This document shows, piece by piece, positions 9,921 through 18,496 of a stretch of 64,000 nucleotides of DNA (position 1 is its first letter; every line of letters starts with the position of its first letter). The stretch is from Limnohabitans sp. 103DPR2 (GTDB lineage: Bacteria > Pseudomonadota > Gammaproteobacteria > Burkholderiales > Burkholderiaceae_C). The stretch is from the NCBI RefSeq assembly GCF_001412575.1, contig NZ_CP011834.1, positions 1,364,001-1,428,000 on the forward strand. The letters are read 5' to 3'. A program made the translations under genes and the position numbers. Below the pieces are notes generated by a model that saw only the letters and a list, made by a program, of their open reading frames with translations, was not told the DNA's origin and searched no databases.

Positions 9921-10819
9921 TGCTGGCGCCAGAGTTGTTGGCCGGCATGGCCTCTGGCTGTTGGGCCATTGGCGCTTTGTTTTCTGCCAATGCATCTTCT
10001 GAGATGGGCGCATTTGCTTTTACGCGATGGCGTTTGTTCTTTGCCATGTGTTTGCTGTGGCTGGCGGCCTTTTATGTGGGGCGTTGGCCAGAGCTCACTT
10101 TTGAAAGCATTGCGTGGTTGTCCCTGTCCAGCTGGATTGGCATCTTGGTGGGCGACACGGCTTTGTTCGTCTGCATGAACAGGTTAGGGCCAAGGCGCTC
10201 GGGTGTTTTGTTTGCCACCCATGCCCTTTTTTCTGCGTTGTTTGCTTGGCTGTTCTTCGGTGAAACGCTTTGGGGCTGGACCCTCATGGGCAGTGGCGTT
10301 TTGGTTTCGGGTGTGATGGTGGCAACCTTGTGGGGCCGCCGAGAAGAAGAAACGCACGCTTGGGAAAATACCAGTGGCGCACTCTGGATTGGCGTGGCCA
10401 TGGGTTTGTTGGCTGCGGTGGGTCAGTCTGTTGCCACGCTCATGATGAAACCCTTGATGAGCACTGGCATCGATGCGGTGTCTGCTTCTGCAGTGCGTGC
10501 CACAGCCAGTTTTGCGGCGCATGTTTTGTTGTTGTGGTGCGGCTTGAGTTTGTCGAAGTTGAAAAACCCGCTCAATTGGAAAAGCTTGCTCAACACCGCC
10601 TTGAGCGCCACCGTGTCCATGGTGATTGGCATGACCTTGATACTGCAAGCCTTGAAGACTGGGCAAGCCAACTTGGTGGCGATCTTTTCGTCTATTGCGC
10701 CTGTGCTTTTGTTGCCATTACTGTGGGCTGTCTATCGCAGACAACCCGCCGCTGGCGCTTGGTGGGGCGGCGCCATGACCGTGGTCGGCAGCGCCATGAT
10801 CATGAGCTCGAAGATTTAA
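9920..10819 (+). CDS. DMT superfamily (EamA) permease
   Basis: 299 residues with about ten hydrophobic segments arranged as two EamA repeats, the usual layout of drug/metabolite transporters. The substrate cannot be predicted. The ATG overlaps the pmbA stop (TGATG), so the two are translationally coupled. Its TAA stop (10817-10819) forms the outermost three bases of the nested palindromic element that follows. Confidence 0.85.
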   Translation: MLAPELLAGMASGCWAIGALFSANASSEMGAFAFTRWRLFFAMCLLWLAAFYVGRWPELTFESIAWLSLSSWIGILVGDTALFVCMNRLGPRRSGVLFATHALFSALFAWLFFGETLWGWTLMGSGVLVSGVMVATLWGRREEETHAWENTSGALWIGVAMGLLAAVGQSVATLMMKPLMSTGIDAVSASAVRATASFAAHVLLLWCGLSLSKLKNPLNWKSLLNTALSATVSMVIGMTLILQALKTGQANLVAIFSSIAPVLLLPLLWAVYRRQPAAGAWWGGAMTVVGSAMIMSSKI

Positions 10820-11028
10820 TTGGGGTCAGATCAACATTAATTTCCGATCAAAGGGGCTAAAGCCTAAGGGGGGCTGACAATAAATGGGGTCAGATCAACA
10901 TTAATTTACTTGGCGCATAGGTCTCTTTGAACCATAAAAATTAATGTTGATCTGACCCCAATTATTGAGCCCCCCTTAGGCTTTAGCCCCTTTGATTGAC
11001 CAAATTAATGTTGATCTGACCCCAATTA
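10817..11028. repeat. Nested 212-bp palindromic element with four copies of a 20-mer
   Basis: The 20-mer GGGGTCAGATCAACATTAAT occurs four times: twice forward (in 10817-10843 and 10883-10907) and twice inverted (in 10938-10963 and 11002-11028). The outer 27-base arms are perfect inverted repeats. Between outer and inner copies a second arm rich in AAAGGGGCTAAAGCCTAAGG (from about 10849, inverted at about 10969-10994) is also shared. The whole can fold into one long hairpin with a 30-base loop (10908-10937). No ORF is contained. The design resembles REP/BIME or MITE-type non-autonomous elements; no flanking target duplication was recognised. It sits exactly between two convergent genes and may act as a bidirectional terminator. 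Confidence 0.9.
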
Positions 11029-11033
11029 AAGGG

Positions 11034-11480
11034 TTAGCCGGCGAGAGCGGCTTTGACGGCGGCTGAAACTTGGCCCATGTCGGCTTTGCCTGCCAATTGG
11101 GTTTTGACGGCGCCCATGACCTTGCCCATGTCACCGGGGCCTTTAGCGCCCAAAGAGGCCACGATGGCTTGAACGGCTGCGGTCACTTCTTCTGCAGACA
11201 TGCGAGCTGGCAAGTAGGCTTGCAACACCACCATCTCCGCTTTTTCAATGTCGACCAAATCTTGGCGTGCAGCTTGCTCAAAAGCAGCGATGGAATCTTT
11301 GCGCTGCTTGACCAACTTGTCGACGATGGCCACCACGGCGGCATCGTCCAACACCACGCGCTCATCGACCTCTTTTTGCTTCATGGCCGACAGCAACAAA
11401 CGGATGGTGCCCAAGCGTGCCGTGTCTTTGGCGCGCATGGCTGTTTTCATGTCTTCGGTGATTTGGTCTTTGAGGCTCAT
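11034..11480 (-). CDS. yqeY: GatB/YqeY domain-containing protein
   Basis: 148 residues from the ATG at 11480, chosen because CAGGAG precedes it and because it gives the family start MSLKDQITEDMKTAMRAKD. The protein is one GatB/YqeY domain: N-terminal helices with RLGTIRLLLSAMKQKEVD and a C-terminal LGAKGPGDMGKVMGAV helix motif shared with the tail of the GatB subunit of tRNA amidotransferase. Its role is not established. It follows rpsU on the same strand, the classic rpsU-yqeY order, with an intrinsic terminator between them. Confidence 0.92.
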   Translation of the reverse strand: MSLKDQITEDMKTAMRAKDTARLGTIRLLLSAMKQKEVDERVVLDDAAVVAIVDKLVKQRKDSIAAFEQAARQDLVDIEKAEMVVLQAYLPARMSAEEVTAAVQAIVASLGAKGPGDMGKVMGAVKTQLAGKADMGQVSAAVKAALAG

Positions 11481-11526
11481 GGTGACTCCTGAAGGGTAGG
11501 CCGCTGGTACATCACCAGCAAAACTT

Positions 11527-11560
11527 AAAAAAAAACCCGCTTGAGCGTCCTCCAGCGGGC
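11527..11560 (-). terminator. Intrinsic terminator after rpsU
   Basis: On the minus strand the stem AGCGGG/CCCGCT (54-59 with 36-41 of the 11500 block) closes a loop and is followed by a run of nine T. It lies between rpsU and yqeY, so it should end or attenuate rpsU transcription before yqeY. Confidence 0.8.
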
Positions 11561-11635
11561 TTGCTTGGTCCCCATGATGCATGAGGACTTCGCGATTTCA
11601 AAGCTTCAAAAGAAGCTTTGAATGAAGCGATGTAC

Positions 11636-11848
11636 TTAGTACAGCTTCTTGGGCAATTGCATGCTGCGCACGCGCTTGTAGTGGCGCTTCACAGCGGCCG
11701 CTTTTTTGCGCTTGCGTTCTGTGGTGGGCTTTTCATAAAACTCACGGGCACGCAGGTCGGTCAACAGACCGAGTTTTTCAATGGTGCGCTTGAAGCGGCG
11801 AAGTGCTACGTCAAACGGCTCGTTTTCTTTCACGCGAATGGTGGTCAT
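11636..11848 (-). CDS. rpsU: 30S ribosomal protein S21
   Basis: 70 residues starting [18 protein letters not shown] and ending in the basic segment [15 protein letters not shown], which is a full-length S21 protein. Six in-frame codons upstream are not part of the family. S21 binds the 30S platform near the anti-Shine-Dalgarno region. The protein is very rich in Lys and Arg. A TATAAT box lies about 130 bases upstream, and a strong terminator follows. Confidence 0.97.
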   Translation of the reverse strand: MTTIRVKENEPFDVALRRFKRTIEKLGLLTDLRAREFYEKPTTERKRKKAAAVKRHYKRVRSMQLPKKLY

Positions 11849-11977
11849 GGATTTCAGTGTTTCCAAATTATGCCGACTGACATTGAAAGGGAAGATCGAG
11901 CCCTCACAAGCAGTTTCGGCGGGTTCCCCGTCACGAACTAGTATTTGGCAGACGGAGGATTGCCAGCAAAGCCTGAT

Positions 11978-11983
11978 ATTATA
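11978..11983 (-). promoter_or_regulatory. Putative -10 box for rpsU
   Basis: The minus strand reads TATAAT here, just after the end of the BaiN-like gene and about 130 bases before the rpsU start. No good -35 hexamer is seen at 16-18 bases upstream, so the call rests on the perfect -10 match and the position only. Confidence 0.4.
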
Positions 11984-12012
11984 GCCCTAAGTTTTGAGCT
12001 GTTTGGGGCCTT

Positions 12013-13236
12013 TTAAGAGGCAATTTCCTGTTTTTGTTTCAGGGCTTGGGCGCAGGCAAAGGCGCTGGCCCAGGCCCATTGGAAGTTGTAGCCACCCAGC
12101 CAGCCGGTCACATCCACCACTTCCCCAATGAAATACAGGCCCGGTTGCTTGGATTCCATGGTCTGGGATGACAAATCGCGGGTGTCGACGCCGCCAAGGG
12201 TGACCTCGGCCTTTTTGTAGCCTTCGCTGCCATTGGGCGTTAGGGGCCAGTGGCTGAGTTTTTGGGCCAATTGGGCCAGAGCTTTGTCGCTGGCCTCGGC
12301 CACAGGGCGCTGCCACTGAGGGTCTTGGGCCACCCAGACGTCTGCCAGGCGGTGCGGCACCCAAGCGCCCAGTTCATTGGCAATGAGTTTTTTGGACCTG
12401 ACCTTGGCTTGCATCAGCGAGCCTTCAATGTCCTGTTGGGGGGCCAGGTTCAAATGAAGGGGTTGACCTTCTCGCCAATAGTTGGAAATTTGCAATACTG
12501 CCGGACCCGATAAGCCGCGATGGGTGAACAGCAGGTCCTCGTCAAAGCTCATGCGGGTTTTTTTGGCGCCTGTTTCGATGCTGACGGGTAGTGACAGGCC
12601 CGCCAAGCTGACGTAGGGCGCCCATTCATTGCCATCAAACGTAAGGGGAACCAAGCCCGGCCTTCTGGCCACCAAGCGCAGACCAAACTGCTCGGCTATG
12701 CGGTAGCCAAAGTCGGTGGCGCCAATTTGCGGAATGGACAAGCCGCCCGTGGCAATCACCACCGCGCCGGCTTGAACTTCACCCTGGTCTGTTTGCAGTT
12801 GATAGCCGTTGTCTGATTGTGAAACGGATTTCACGCCGCAGCCATGCCAGCGTTGAACGCCACCTTTGTCGCATTCCTTTAAAAGCATTTGGATCAGGTC
12901 TTCGGCAGACCGATCGCAAAACAATTGACCTTTGTGCTTTTCGTGAAAAGGGATGTCGTAAGACTGCATCAATTCAATGAAGTCTTGCGCGGTGTAGCGT
13001 GACAGCGCGCTGCGACAGAAGTGCGGGTTCTCGCTTAAGAAATGTTTGTGCGGCGCACTGACATCGATGTTGCGGTTGGTGAAGTTGCACCTGCCGCCAC
13101 CAGAGATGCGAATTTTTTCAGCCACTTTGGGGCTGTGGTCGACCAACAAAACAGACAAGCCAAGTTGACCGGCGACGCCCGCACAAAAAAGGCCGGCAGC
13201 ACCAGCACCGACGATGACCACATCACATGTTTGCAT
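12013..13236 (-). CDS. BaiN/HI0933-type NAD(P)/FAD-dependent flavoprotein
   Basis: 407 residues from the ATG at 13236. The FAD-binding Rossmann motif VVIVGAGAAGLFCA starts at about residue 6, followed by the family signature KIRISGGGRCNFTNR, ATGGLSIPQIGATDFGY in the middle, and a C-terminal GEVVDVTGWLGGYNFQWAWASA that is diagnostic of the HI0933/BaiN group. Substrates of most members are unknown. The start overlaps the end of the cobA gene by 14 bases, so it is probably translated from the same mRNA. A further in-frame extension upstream exists but lies inside cobA and lacks family similarity. Confidence 0.9.
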   Translation of the reverse strand: MQTCDVVIVGAGAAGLFCAGVAGQLGLSVLLVDHSPKVAEKIRISGGGRCNFTNRNIDVSAPHKHFLSENPHFCRSALSRYTAQDFIELMQSYDIPFHEKHKGQLFCDRSAEDLIQMLLKECDKGGVQRWHGCGVKSVSQSDNGYQLQTDQGEVQAGAVVIATGGLSIPQIGATDFGYRIAEQFGLRLVARRPGLVPLTFDGNEWAPYVSLAGLSLPVSIETGAKKTRMSFDEDLLFTHRGLSGPAVLQISNYWREGQPLHLNLAPQQDIEGSLMQAKVRSKKLIANELGAWVPHRLADVWVAQDPQWQRPVAEASDKALAQLAQKLSHWPLTPNGSEGYKKAEVTLGGVDTRDLSSQTMESKQPGLYFIGEVVDVTGWLGGYNFQWAWASAFACAQALKQKQEIAS

Positions 13237-14056
13237 GCAGTGGGAGTGTAGGGGTAGTTGGCTGGTTTTGTTCAGTTTGAAAAATTTGCGCGCAAGCTTG
13301 AACCACATTGCCCACCACCAAGACGCTAGGGCTCTTCAATCCGGTCTTTTTCAAGGTTTGCGTGAGCTGGCCAAGTTGCGTCAGTGCTTGCCGTTGATGC
13401 GGCAATGAGGCATTCTCAATGATGGCCACAGGTGTGTCATTAGGCAGGCCTGTGAGCAATTCGTTTTGAATATTTTCTGAACCACTCACGCCCATGTAAA
13501 TGACCAAGGTGAGTTTGGCATCGCGCGCAGTGGCGGCCAGTTGCCGCCAGTCGGTGCCTTTGTCGCCGGGTTTGGCATGGCCTGTGACAAACACCACACC
13601 ATGGGCGTGTTCACGGTGTGTGAGGGGAGCGCCAAGGCTGGAGATAGCTGCCAAGCCCGACGTGATGCCATTGATGACCGTCACTTCGATGCCTACTTGC
13701 CTTAAGTGTTCAACTTCCTCACCACCTCGTCCAAAGATGAAGGGATCGCCACCTTTTAAGCGCACCACCGTTTCACCTTCATGCACAGCATTGATCATGA
13801 GCTTTTCGATGAAGGCTTGGGGCGTGCTTTTGCAGCCGCCGCGTTTGCCCACATAGACAATGCGCGCCTCGCTTGAGGCGTGCTTTAAAACTTCTTCGTT
13901 GACCAAATCATCGACCAACAACACGGTGGCAGCTTGAATGGCCTTCACGGCTTTCAGTGTGAGTAACTCGGGATCGCCAGGGCCAGCGCCGACCAGTGTG
14001 CAAGTACCTTGGCGCAAGCTTGTTGTGCCTGTGAAAGAGGAATCGTTGTGGCTCAT
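13223..14056 (-). CDS. cobA: Uroporphyrinogen-III C-methyltransferase
   Basis: 277 residues of the SAM-dependent precorrin/tetrapyrrole methylase family. The N-terminal VGAGPGDPELLTLKA and the VRLKGGDPFIFGRGGEE motif define SUMT enzymes, which make precorrin-2 for siroheme or cobalamin. There is no CysG-like dehydrogenase/chelatase domain. The gene overlaps the YbiB-like gene upstream by four bases (ATGA) and the flavoprotein gene downstream by 14 bases. Siroheme serves nitrite and sulfite reductases, but none is encoded in this window. Confidence 0.94.
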   Translation of the reverse strand: MSHNDSSFTGTTSLRQGTCTLVGAGPGDPELLTLKAVKAIQAATVLLVDDLVNEEVLKHASSEARIVYVGKRGGCKSTPQAFIEKLMINAVHEGETVVRLKGGDPFIFGRGGEEVEHLRQVGIEVTVINGITSGLAAISSLGAPLTHREHAHGVVFVTGHAKPGDKGTDWRQLAATARDAKLTLVIYMGVSGSENIQNELLTGLPNDTPVAIIENASLPHQRQALTQLGQLTQTLKKTGLKSPSVLVVGNVVQACAQIFQTEQNQPTTPTLPLHANM

Positions 14057-14964
14057 AGAGATTTCAAGGCCTGCAAAATGTGATCCACTTGCAAACGAAT
14101 AGAAGCTGGGACAGGCAGTTGCTGATTCAAAACAGCTTGAATGTATTTTGCAGTTGCTTCTGCATTGATGGCGGGCATTTCGGGTATGGAAGCCAATATG
14201 CCCGCTTGCGCAGCTTGTACAAGCTTTGAACTTCCATTGGTGAAAAATTCCATCTGAGGTGTTCTTCGTGCGTCGGCAACAGGTTCACCTTCAGTGCCAC
14301 GCAAAAGAAATGCTGAGGTATTCAGAAGTTTGAAGGTTTCAGCCATGGAGGCTGCGTACTCTGGGTGTGTGTAACTCGACACCAACAACGCAGGGCCAGC
14401 GCAGGGGTTCATCAATTTCACCAAGCTGTGGGCAGGATTGCGCAAGCCAACAACGCGTCGAACATCCAAGAGTTTTTTCAATCCGGCGTGAAGTGTTTCA
14501 GTTGCAAGCAATTGGAGCGGATGATCGTTGTTGCCGGGATGGGTGTTGCACTTGTAGCCCAATTGATCAAAGACGTCGAAAGAGCTGATACGGCCTGATT
14601 CTGTGGCCGTGCCGTGCACGCAAACATGAGCGCCTGCTTGAACAAGCAAAAGGGCCAGCAAGGGTGTGAGGGCGGGTAGTTTTCGTGCGCCGTTGTAGCA
14701 AGGAATGACCACGGTGACCTGTGGCTGCGTGGCGGCTGGTTTGGCCAAGGTATGGAGCCTGGCATGGATGGCATCTAAAAATCCAGCCATTTCGCTAGGC
14801 GTTTCACCCTTGATGCGCATGGCCAAACAAAATGCACCGACCTCTAAATCTGAGACGTGATCGTCCAAAATTTGCCCGAGGAGGTCGGCAGATTGCTCAC
14901 GCGTGAGCGCACGCGCGCCGTCCTTGCCACGACCAATTTCCTTGATGTAATGACCAATGCCCAT
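14053..14964 (-). CDS. ybiB: YbiB-like TrpD-related protein
   Basis: 303 residues of the glycosyltransferase-family-3 (anthranilate phosphoribosyltransferase-like) fold. N-terminal helices contain LTREQSADLLGQILDDHVSDLEVGAFCLAMRIKGET, followed by an alpha/beta domain. E. coli YbiB (TrpD2) binds DNA non-specifically and lacks phosphoribosyltransferase activity; the same is inferred here. TrpD itself is unlikely because the GTGGD phosphoribosyl loop is absent (PCYNGARKLP stands in its place). It is the first gene of a three-gene overlapping run with cobA and the BaiN-like gene and diverges from tsaD. Confidence 0.85.
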   Translation of the reverse strand: MGIGHYIKEIGRGKDGARALTREQSADLLGQILDDHVSDLEVGAFCLAMRIKGETPSEMAGFLDAIHARLHTLAKPAATQPQVTVVIPCYNGARKLPALTPLLALLLVQAGAHVCVHGTATESGRISSFDVFDQLGYKCNTHPGNNDHPLQLLATETLHAGLKKLLDVRRVVGLRNPAHSLVKLMNPCAGPALLVSSYTHPEYAASMAETFKLLNTSAFLLRGTEGEPVADARRTPQMEFFTNGSSKLVQAAQAGILASIPEMPAINAEATAKYIQAVLNQQLPVPASIRLQVDHILQALKSL

Positions 14965-15037
14965 GGCCTTATTGTCTCAAAGCTTAGATAACTTGGCGCT
15001 ATATGGTCAATGAAGGCATCGCATAAACTCTAACCCT

Positions 15038-16093
15038 ATGCTTTTTCTTGGAATCGAGTCTTCTTGCGATGAAACCGGCGTTGCTTTGGTTGAAACCCAA
15101 GCCTCTGGCGCGCCGCGCCTGTTGTCGCATGCGCTGTTCAGCCAGATTGACATGCACCAAGCCTATGGTGGGGTGGTGCCCGAGTTGGCCAGCCGTGACC
15201 ACATCAAGCGGGTGATTCCTTTAACCCGTGAAGTGTTGAAGGATGCGCAAGTTGAATTGGACCAGGTGGATGTGGTCGCCTACACACGCGGCCCCGGCTT
15301 GGCGGGTGCATTGCTGGTGGGGGCAGGTGTGGGATGTGCATTGGGTGCGGCATTGAATAAACCCGTTTTGGGTGTTCACCACTTGGAAGGCCACTTGCTG
15401 TCGCCTTTTTTAAGCGAGGACCCCCCTGAATTTCCCTTTGTGGCTTTGTTGGTGTCGGGTGGACACACGCAATTGATGCGCGTGGAAGCCGTCGGCTCTT
15501 ACGAAATCTTGGGTGAGACAGTGGACGATGCGGCCGGTGAGGCCTTTGACAAATCGGCCAAGCTGATGGGACTCGGCTACCCAGGCGGTCCTGCATTGTC
15601 CAAGTGTGCGGAGGGCGGCAATGCACAAGCCTTCAAATTGCCGCGTCCTTTGCTGCACAGTGGTGATTTTGATTTTTCGTTTGCTGGACTCAAAACATCC
15701 GTGCTGACGCAGGCAAACAAATTGGGCGCTAGCTTGCATGATGTCAGCACGACGCACAAAGCGGACTTGGCTGCATCCACAGAAGCAGCCATTGTGGAGG
15801 TGCTGGTGAAGAAATCCATGGCGGCACTGAAAGCGACGGGCATGCGCCGTTTGGTGGTGGCTGGCGGTGTAGGGGCCAATCGTTCCTTGCGTCTGCAGTT
15901 GAACCAAGCCTGTCAAAAAGCAGGAGTTCGGGTGCACTACCCCGAACTTCATTTGTGCACCGACAACGGCGCCATGATTGCCATGGCCGCTGCCATGCGC
16001 GTCCAAGCGGGACAACAAGCACCGCAATTTGACTACAGCTTTGATGTCAAACCACGCTGGCCTCTTTCGCAAATTGTGGCATCCAGCATTTAA
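15038..16093 (+). CDS. tsaD: tRNA N6-adenosine threonylcarbamoyltransferase TsaD
   Basis: 351 residues. The N-terminus [14 protein letters not shown], the metal-binding [11 protein letters not shown] histidines, the VSGGHTQLM motif and the late CTDNGAMIA Asp are all present, giving a complete Kae1/TsaD protein. With TsaB, TsaC and TsaE it makes t6A at position 37 of ANN-decoding tRNAs. TsaE is encoded at about 59 kb in this window. It diverges from ybiB over 73 bases. Confidence 0.97.
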   Translation: MLFLGIESSCDETGVALVETQASGAPRLLSHALFSQIDMHQAYGGVVPELASRDHIKRVIPLTREVLKDAQVELDQVDVVAYTRGPGLAGALLVGAGVGCALGAALNKPVLGVHHLEGHLLSPFLSEDPPEFPFVALLVSGGHTQLMRVEAVGSYEILGETVDDAAGEAFDKSAKLMGLGYPGGPALSKCAEGGNAQAFKLPRPLLHSGDFDFSFAGLKTSVLTQANKLGASLHDVSTTHKADLAASTEAAIVEVLVKKSMAALKATGMRRLVVAGGVGANRSLRLQLNQACQKAGVRVHYPELHLCTDNGAMIAMAAAMRVQAGQQAPQFDYSFDVKPRWPLSQIVASSI

Positions 16094-16112
16094 TTTTTTT
16101 GAGGATTGAGTT

Positions 16113-17384
16113 TTGATTCACTTGTTTCATTCGGTGATGCGCAGCCTTGCGTGTCTGGCGCTTGGCGTTTGCATGACTGCGCATGCGCAAAAGGCACCCA
16201 TCCAATTGGCATTGATTGAGGGCATGAGTGGCCCCTTTGCAAACACAGGCGAAGCGGTGTTGCGCAATTTGGTATGGGCGGTGGAGCGCGTGAATGCACG
16301 TGGCGGTGTGAACACTGCTGAAGGCAAACGGCTTTTGGTTTTGAACCGCTATGACAGCAAAGGCCAGAACGAAGAAGCCTTGACTGCGCTGCGTGCTGCC
16401 ATTGATGCCGGTGCGCAATATGTGTTTCAAGGCAACTCATCAGCCAACGCCGCCGTATTGATCGATGCGATTCAAAAACACAATGAACGCGACATGCAAA
16501 AGCGAGTTTTGTTTCTGAATTACTCGGCAGTTGACCCCGCCTTAACGCAAGACAAATGCAATTTTTGGCACTTTCGATTTGATGCACATGCCGACATGCG
16601 AATGACAGCTTTGATGCAAGTTTTAAAACAAGACACCAAGTTGAAATCGGTTTATTTATTGGGCCAAGATTACAGTTTTGGACAAGCAGTGTTGCGCGAA
16701 GCCAAGCAACAACTTTCAAGCATGCGACCCGACATTCAATTGGCTGGCGAAGAGTTGCATCCCATGGGCCGTGTCAAAGATTTCTTGCCCTATGCGTCCA
16801 AAATCAAAGCGTCGGGTGCGCAAGCTGTGATCACGGGCAACTGGGGCAATGATCTGACCTTGTTGGTGAAGGCCGCCAAAGAGGTGGGCTTTGAAGGTAA
16901 GTTTTACACCTTCTATGGCAATGCCCTAGGTGCGCCGGCTGCCATGGGTGAGGCAGGTGTTGGCAAAGTTTTGGCGGTGGCCGAGTGGATGCCCAACGTG
17001 GCAGGCGCGGAAAGCGTCAAGTTTTATCAAGCCTTCAAACAACGCTTTGACAAGCCTTCTGAAGACTATGTGCATTTGCGCATGCAGTTGATGGTGGAAG
17101 CCTTGGCGCAGTCGATTGAAAAGGCTGGCGCTTCTGAGCCTTTGGCGGTGGCCTTGCAACTTGAAAATGCGGAAGTCAGCATGGCCGGGCAGCGCGGCAA
17201 AATGCGGGCACAAGATCATCAGTTTCAGCAACCCTTGGTGGTGGGTGTGATGGCCAAACAGGGTGGCGCAGACGTGCCCTTTGATGTGGAGGGCTCAGGC
17301 TACGGATTCAAAACAGTGAGGCAATTCAAAGCAGCCGAAGTGGCGATGTCGAGCAGTTGCAAAATGAGCCGCCCCGCACTCTGA
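16113..17384 (+). CDS. ABC-type branched-chain amino acid substrate-binding protein (Peripla_BP_6 family)
   Basis: 423 residues from a TTG start that has GAGG eight bases upstream; an ATG eight codons later (16137) is the alternative. A signal peptide ends near AHAQ (about residue 25). The mature part is a two-lobe type 1 periplasmic binding protein: an early GMSGPFANTGEAV segment, then LLGQDYSFGQAV, then VITGNWGNDLTLL. The ligand is unknown; the family binds Leu/Ile/Val, amides, urea or aromatic acids. No permease or ATPase genes adjoin it, so it is an orphan receptor. A bidirectional terminator follows. Confidence 0.88.
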   Translation: MIHLFHSVMRSLACLALGVCMTAHAQKAPIQLALIEGMSGPFANTGEAVLRNLVWAVERVNARGGVNTAEGKRLLVLNRYDSKGQNEEALTALRAAIDAGAQYVFQGNSSANAAVLIDAIQKHNERDMQKRVLFLNYSAVDPALTQDKCNFWHFRFDAHADMRMTALMQVLKQDTKLKSVYLLGQDYSFGQAVLREAKQQLSSMRPDIQLAGEELHPMGRVKDFLPYASKIKASGAQAVITGNWGNDLTLLVKAAKEVGFEGKFYTFYGNALGAPAAMGEAGVGKVLAVAEWMPNVAGAESVKFYQAFKQRFDKPSEDYVHLRMQLMVEALAQSIEKAGASEPLAVALQLENAEVSMAGQRGKMRAQDHQFQQPLVVGVMAKQGGADVPFDVEGSGYGFKTVRQFKAAEVAMSSSCKMSRPAL

Positions 17385-17403
17385 AACAAAACACATGCCC
17401 ATG

Positions 17404-17434
17404 AAAAAAGCCCAGTGATGACTGGGCTTTTTTT
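17404..17434. terminator. Bidirectional intrinsic terminator
   Basis: The stem AAGCCCAG/CTGGGCTT with a six-base loop is flanked by A-run and T-run on its two sides, so it can work in both directions. It separates the convergent ABC receptor gene and the first Bug receptor gene. Confidence 0.9.
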
Positions 17435-17438
17435 CGTT

Positions 17439-18416
17439 TTAGCCTTGCTTGGCCAATCCGAGTTTTTCAATGATGACTTTTTCTTTTTGGTAGTTGTCAC
17501 GCGCAAACTTGGTGTATTCCTCGGTGTTCATGTAAATCACCGATTGGTCAAATTTTTCGAAGGTGGCCAAGACTTGTGGATCTTCCAAAGTTTTCTTGAA
17601 CGCATCTTGCAATTTGCGTGTGATGGCTGGGTCCATGCCTTTGGGGCCGCCAATGCCGAAGGGTGAATCGGACACTGTGTCGTAGCCCAATTCATTGAGT
17701 GTGGGCACATTGGGCCAACGCTTGGTGCGTTTGCTGCCATAGGTGGCCAGCAATCTACAGGTGCCTGCGTCAACGTGCGGTGCCCAACCAGTAGCATCGC
17801 TGTGTGACATGACATGGCCACCCAAGAGTGCGGCCATGCCATCTGCATTGCCTTTAAAGGGAATGTGCTGAAGCTGGATGCCGGCTTTCATGGCGAATTC
17901 TTCAACTGCCAAATGCGGTGTGGTGCCGTTGCCTGTAGAGCCGAAGGTAAATTTGCCGGGATTGGCTTTGGCATAGTCCACCAAATCTTTGATGGATTTG
18001 ATGGGGGAGTCTGAGCGCACCACAATGCCAAAGGTGTAGCCAGTCAGACAGGCGATGTAGGTGAAATCTTGCATGGGATTGAATTGCATTTTTTGCATGT
18101 GCGGCAAACGCAAAATACCAATGGTCAATTGAGACAGGGTGTAGCCATCGGGCTTGGCATTGACCAATTCATTGGGGCCCAACATGCCGCTGGCGCCGGC
18201 TTTGTTTTCAATCACCACAGGGCTGCCTAAGATGCGCGTGGCGCTTTCAGCCAAGGCGCGCATTACACCATCGGTAGAGCCACCAGCTGGCCAAGGGCAA
18301 ATCAATTTGATGGGTTTAGATGGAAAGTTGCTTTGCGCCATGGCCGGCATGGCAATGGTGACAGCACCCGCCAAGCCTGCTTGGAGGACGTCGCGTCGAT
18401 TCAATTCAAAGGTCAT
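17439..18416 (-). CDS. Bug-family tripartite tricarboxylate receptor (periplasmic)
   Basis: 325 residues from the ATG at 18416, which has GGA spaced properly upstream; a TTG four codons earlier is less likely. The signal peptide carries a twin-arginine motif (NRRDVLQAG) and ends at AMA-QS. The mature protein shows the Bug signature PIKLICPWPAGGSTDG, the ENKAGASG loop, and the GNGTTPHLAVEEFA and HIPFKGNADGMAALLGGHV segments. Bug proteins bind carboxylates with bridging waters. No TctA/TctB membrane genes adjoin it. The neighbouring gene encodes a second, different Bug receptor on the same strand. Confidence 0.92.
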   Translation of the reverse strand: MTFELNRRDVLQAGLAGAVTIAMPAMAQSNFPSKPIKLICPWPAGGSTDGVMRALAESATRILGSPVVIENKAGASGMLGPNELVNAKPDGYTLSQLTIGILRLPHMQKMQFNPMQDFTYIACLTGYTFGIVVRSDSPIKSIKDLVDYAKANPGKFTFGSTGNGTTPHLAVEEFAMKAGIQLQHIPFKGNADGMAALLGGHVMSHSDATGWAPHVDAGTCRLLATYGSKRTKRWPNVPTLNELGYDTVSDSPFGIGGPKGMDPAITRKLQDAFKKTLEDPQVLATFEKFDQSVIYMNTEEYTKFARDNYQKEKVIIEKLGLAKQG

Positions 18417-18496
18417 TTGATGTTCCAAAAATAGAGGAAGTAAAAATTCAGGTGGACAGTATCAAGATCAAAATTTCGTGAATGCTTGCGGCGTTT

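Noticed and set aside
10270..10860. A 196-codon plus-strand frame inside the DMT permease gene and the repeat element
   Set aside because: Out of frame with a clear membrane protein; its end is created by the repeat element.
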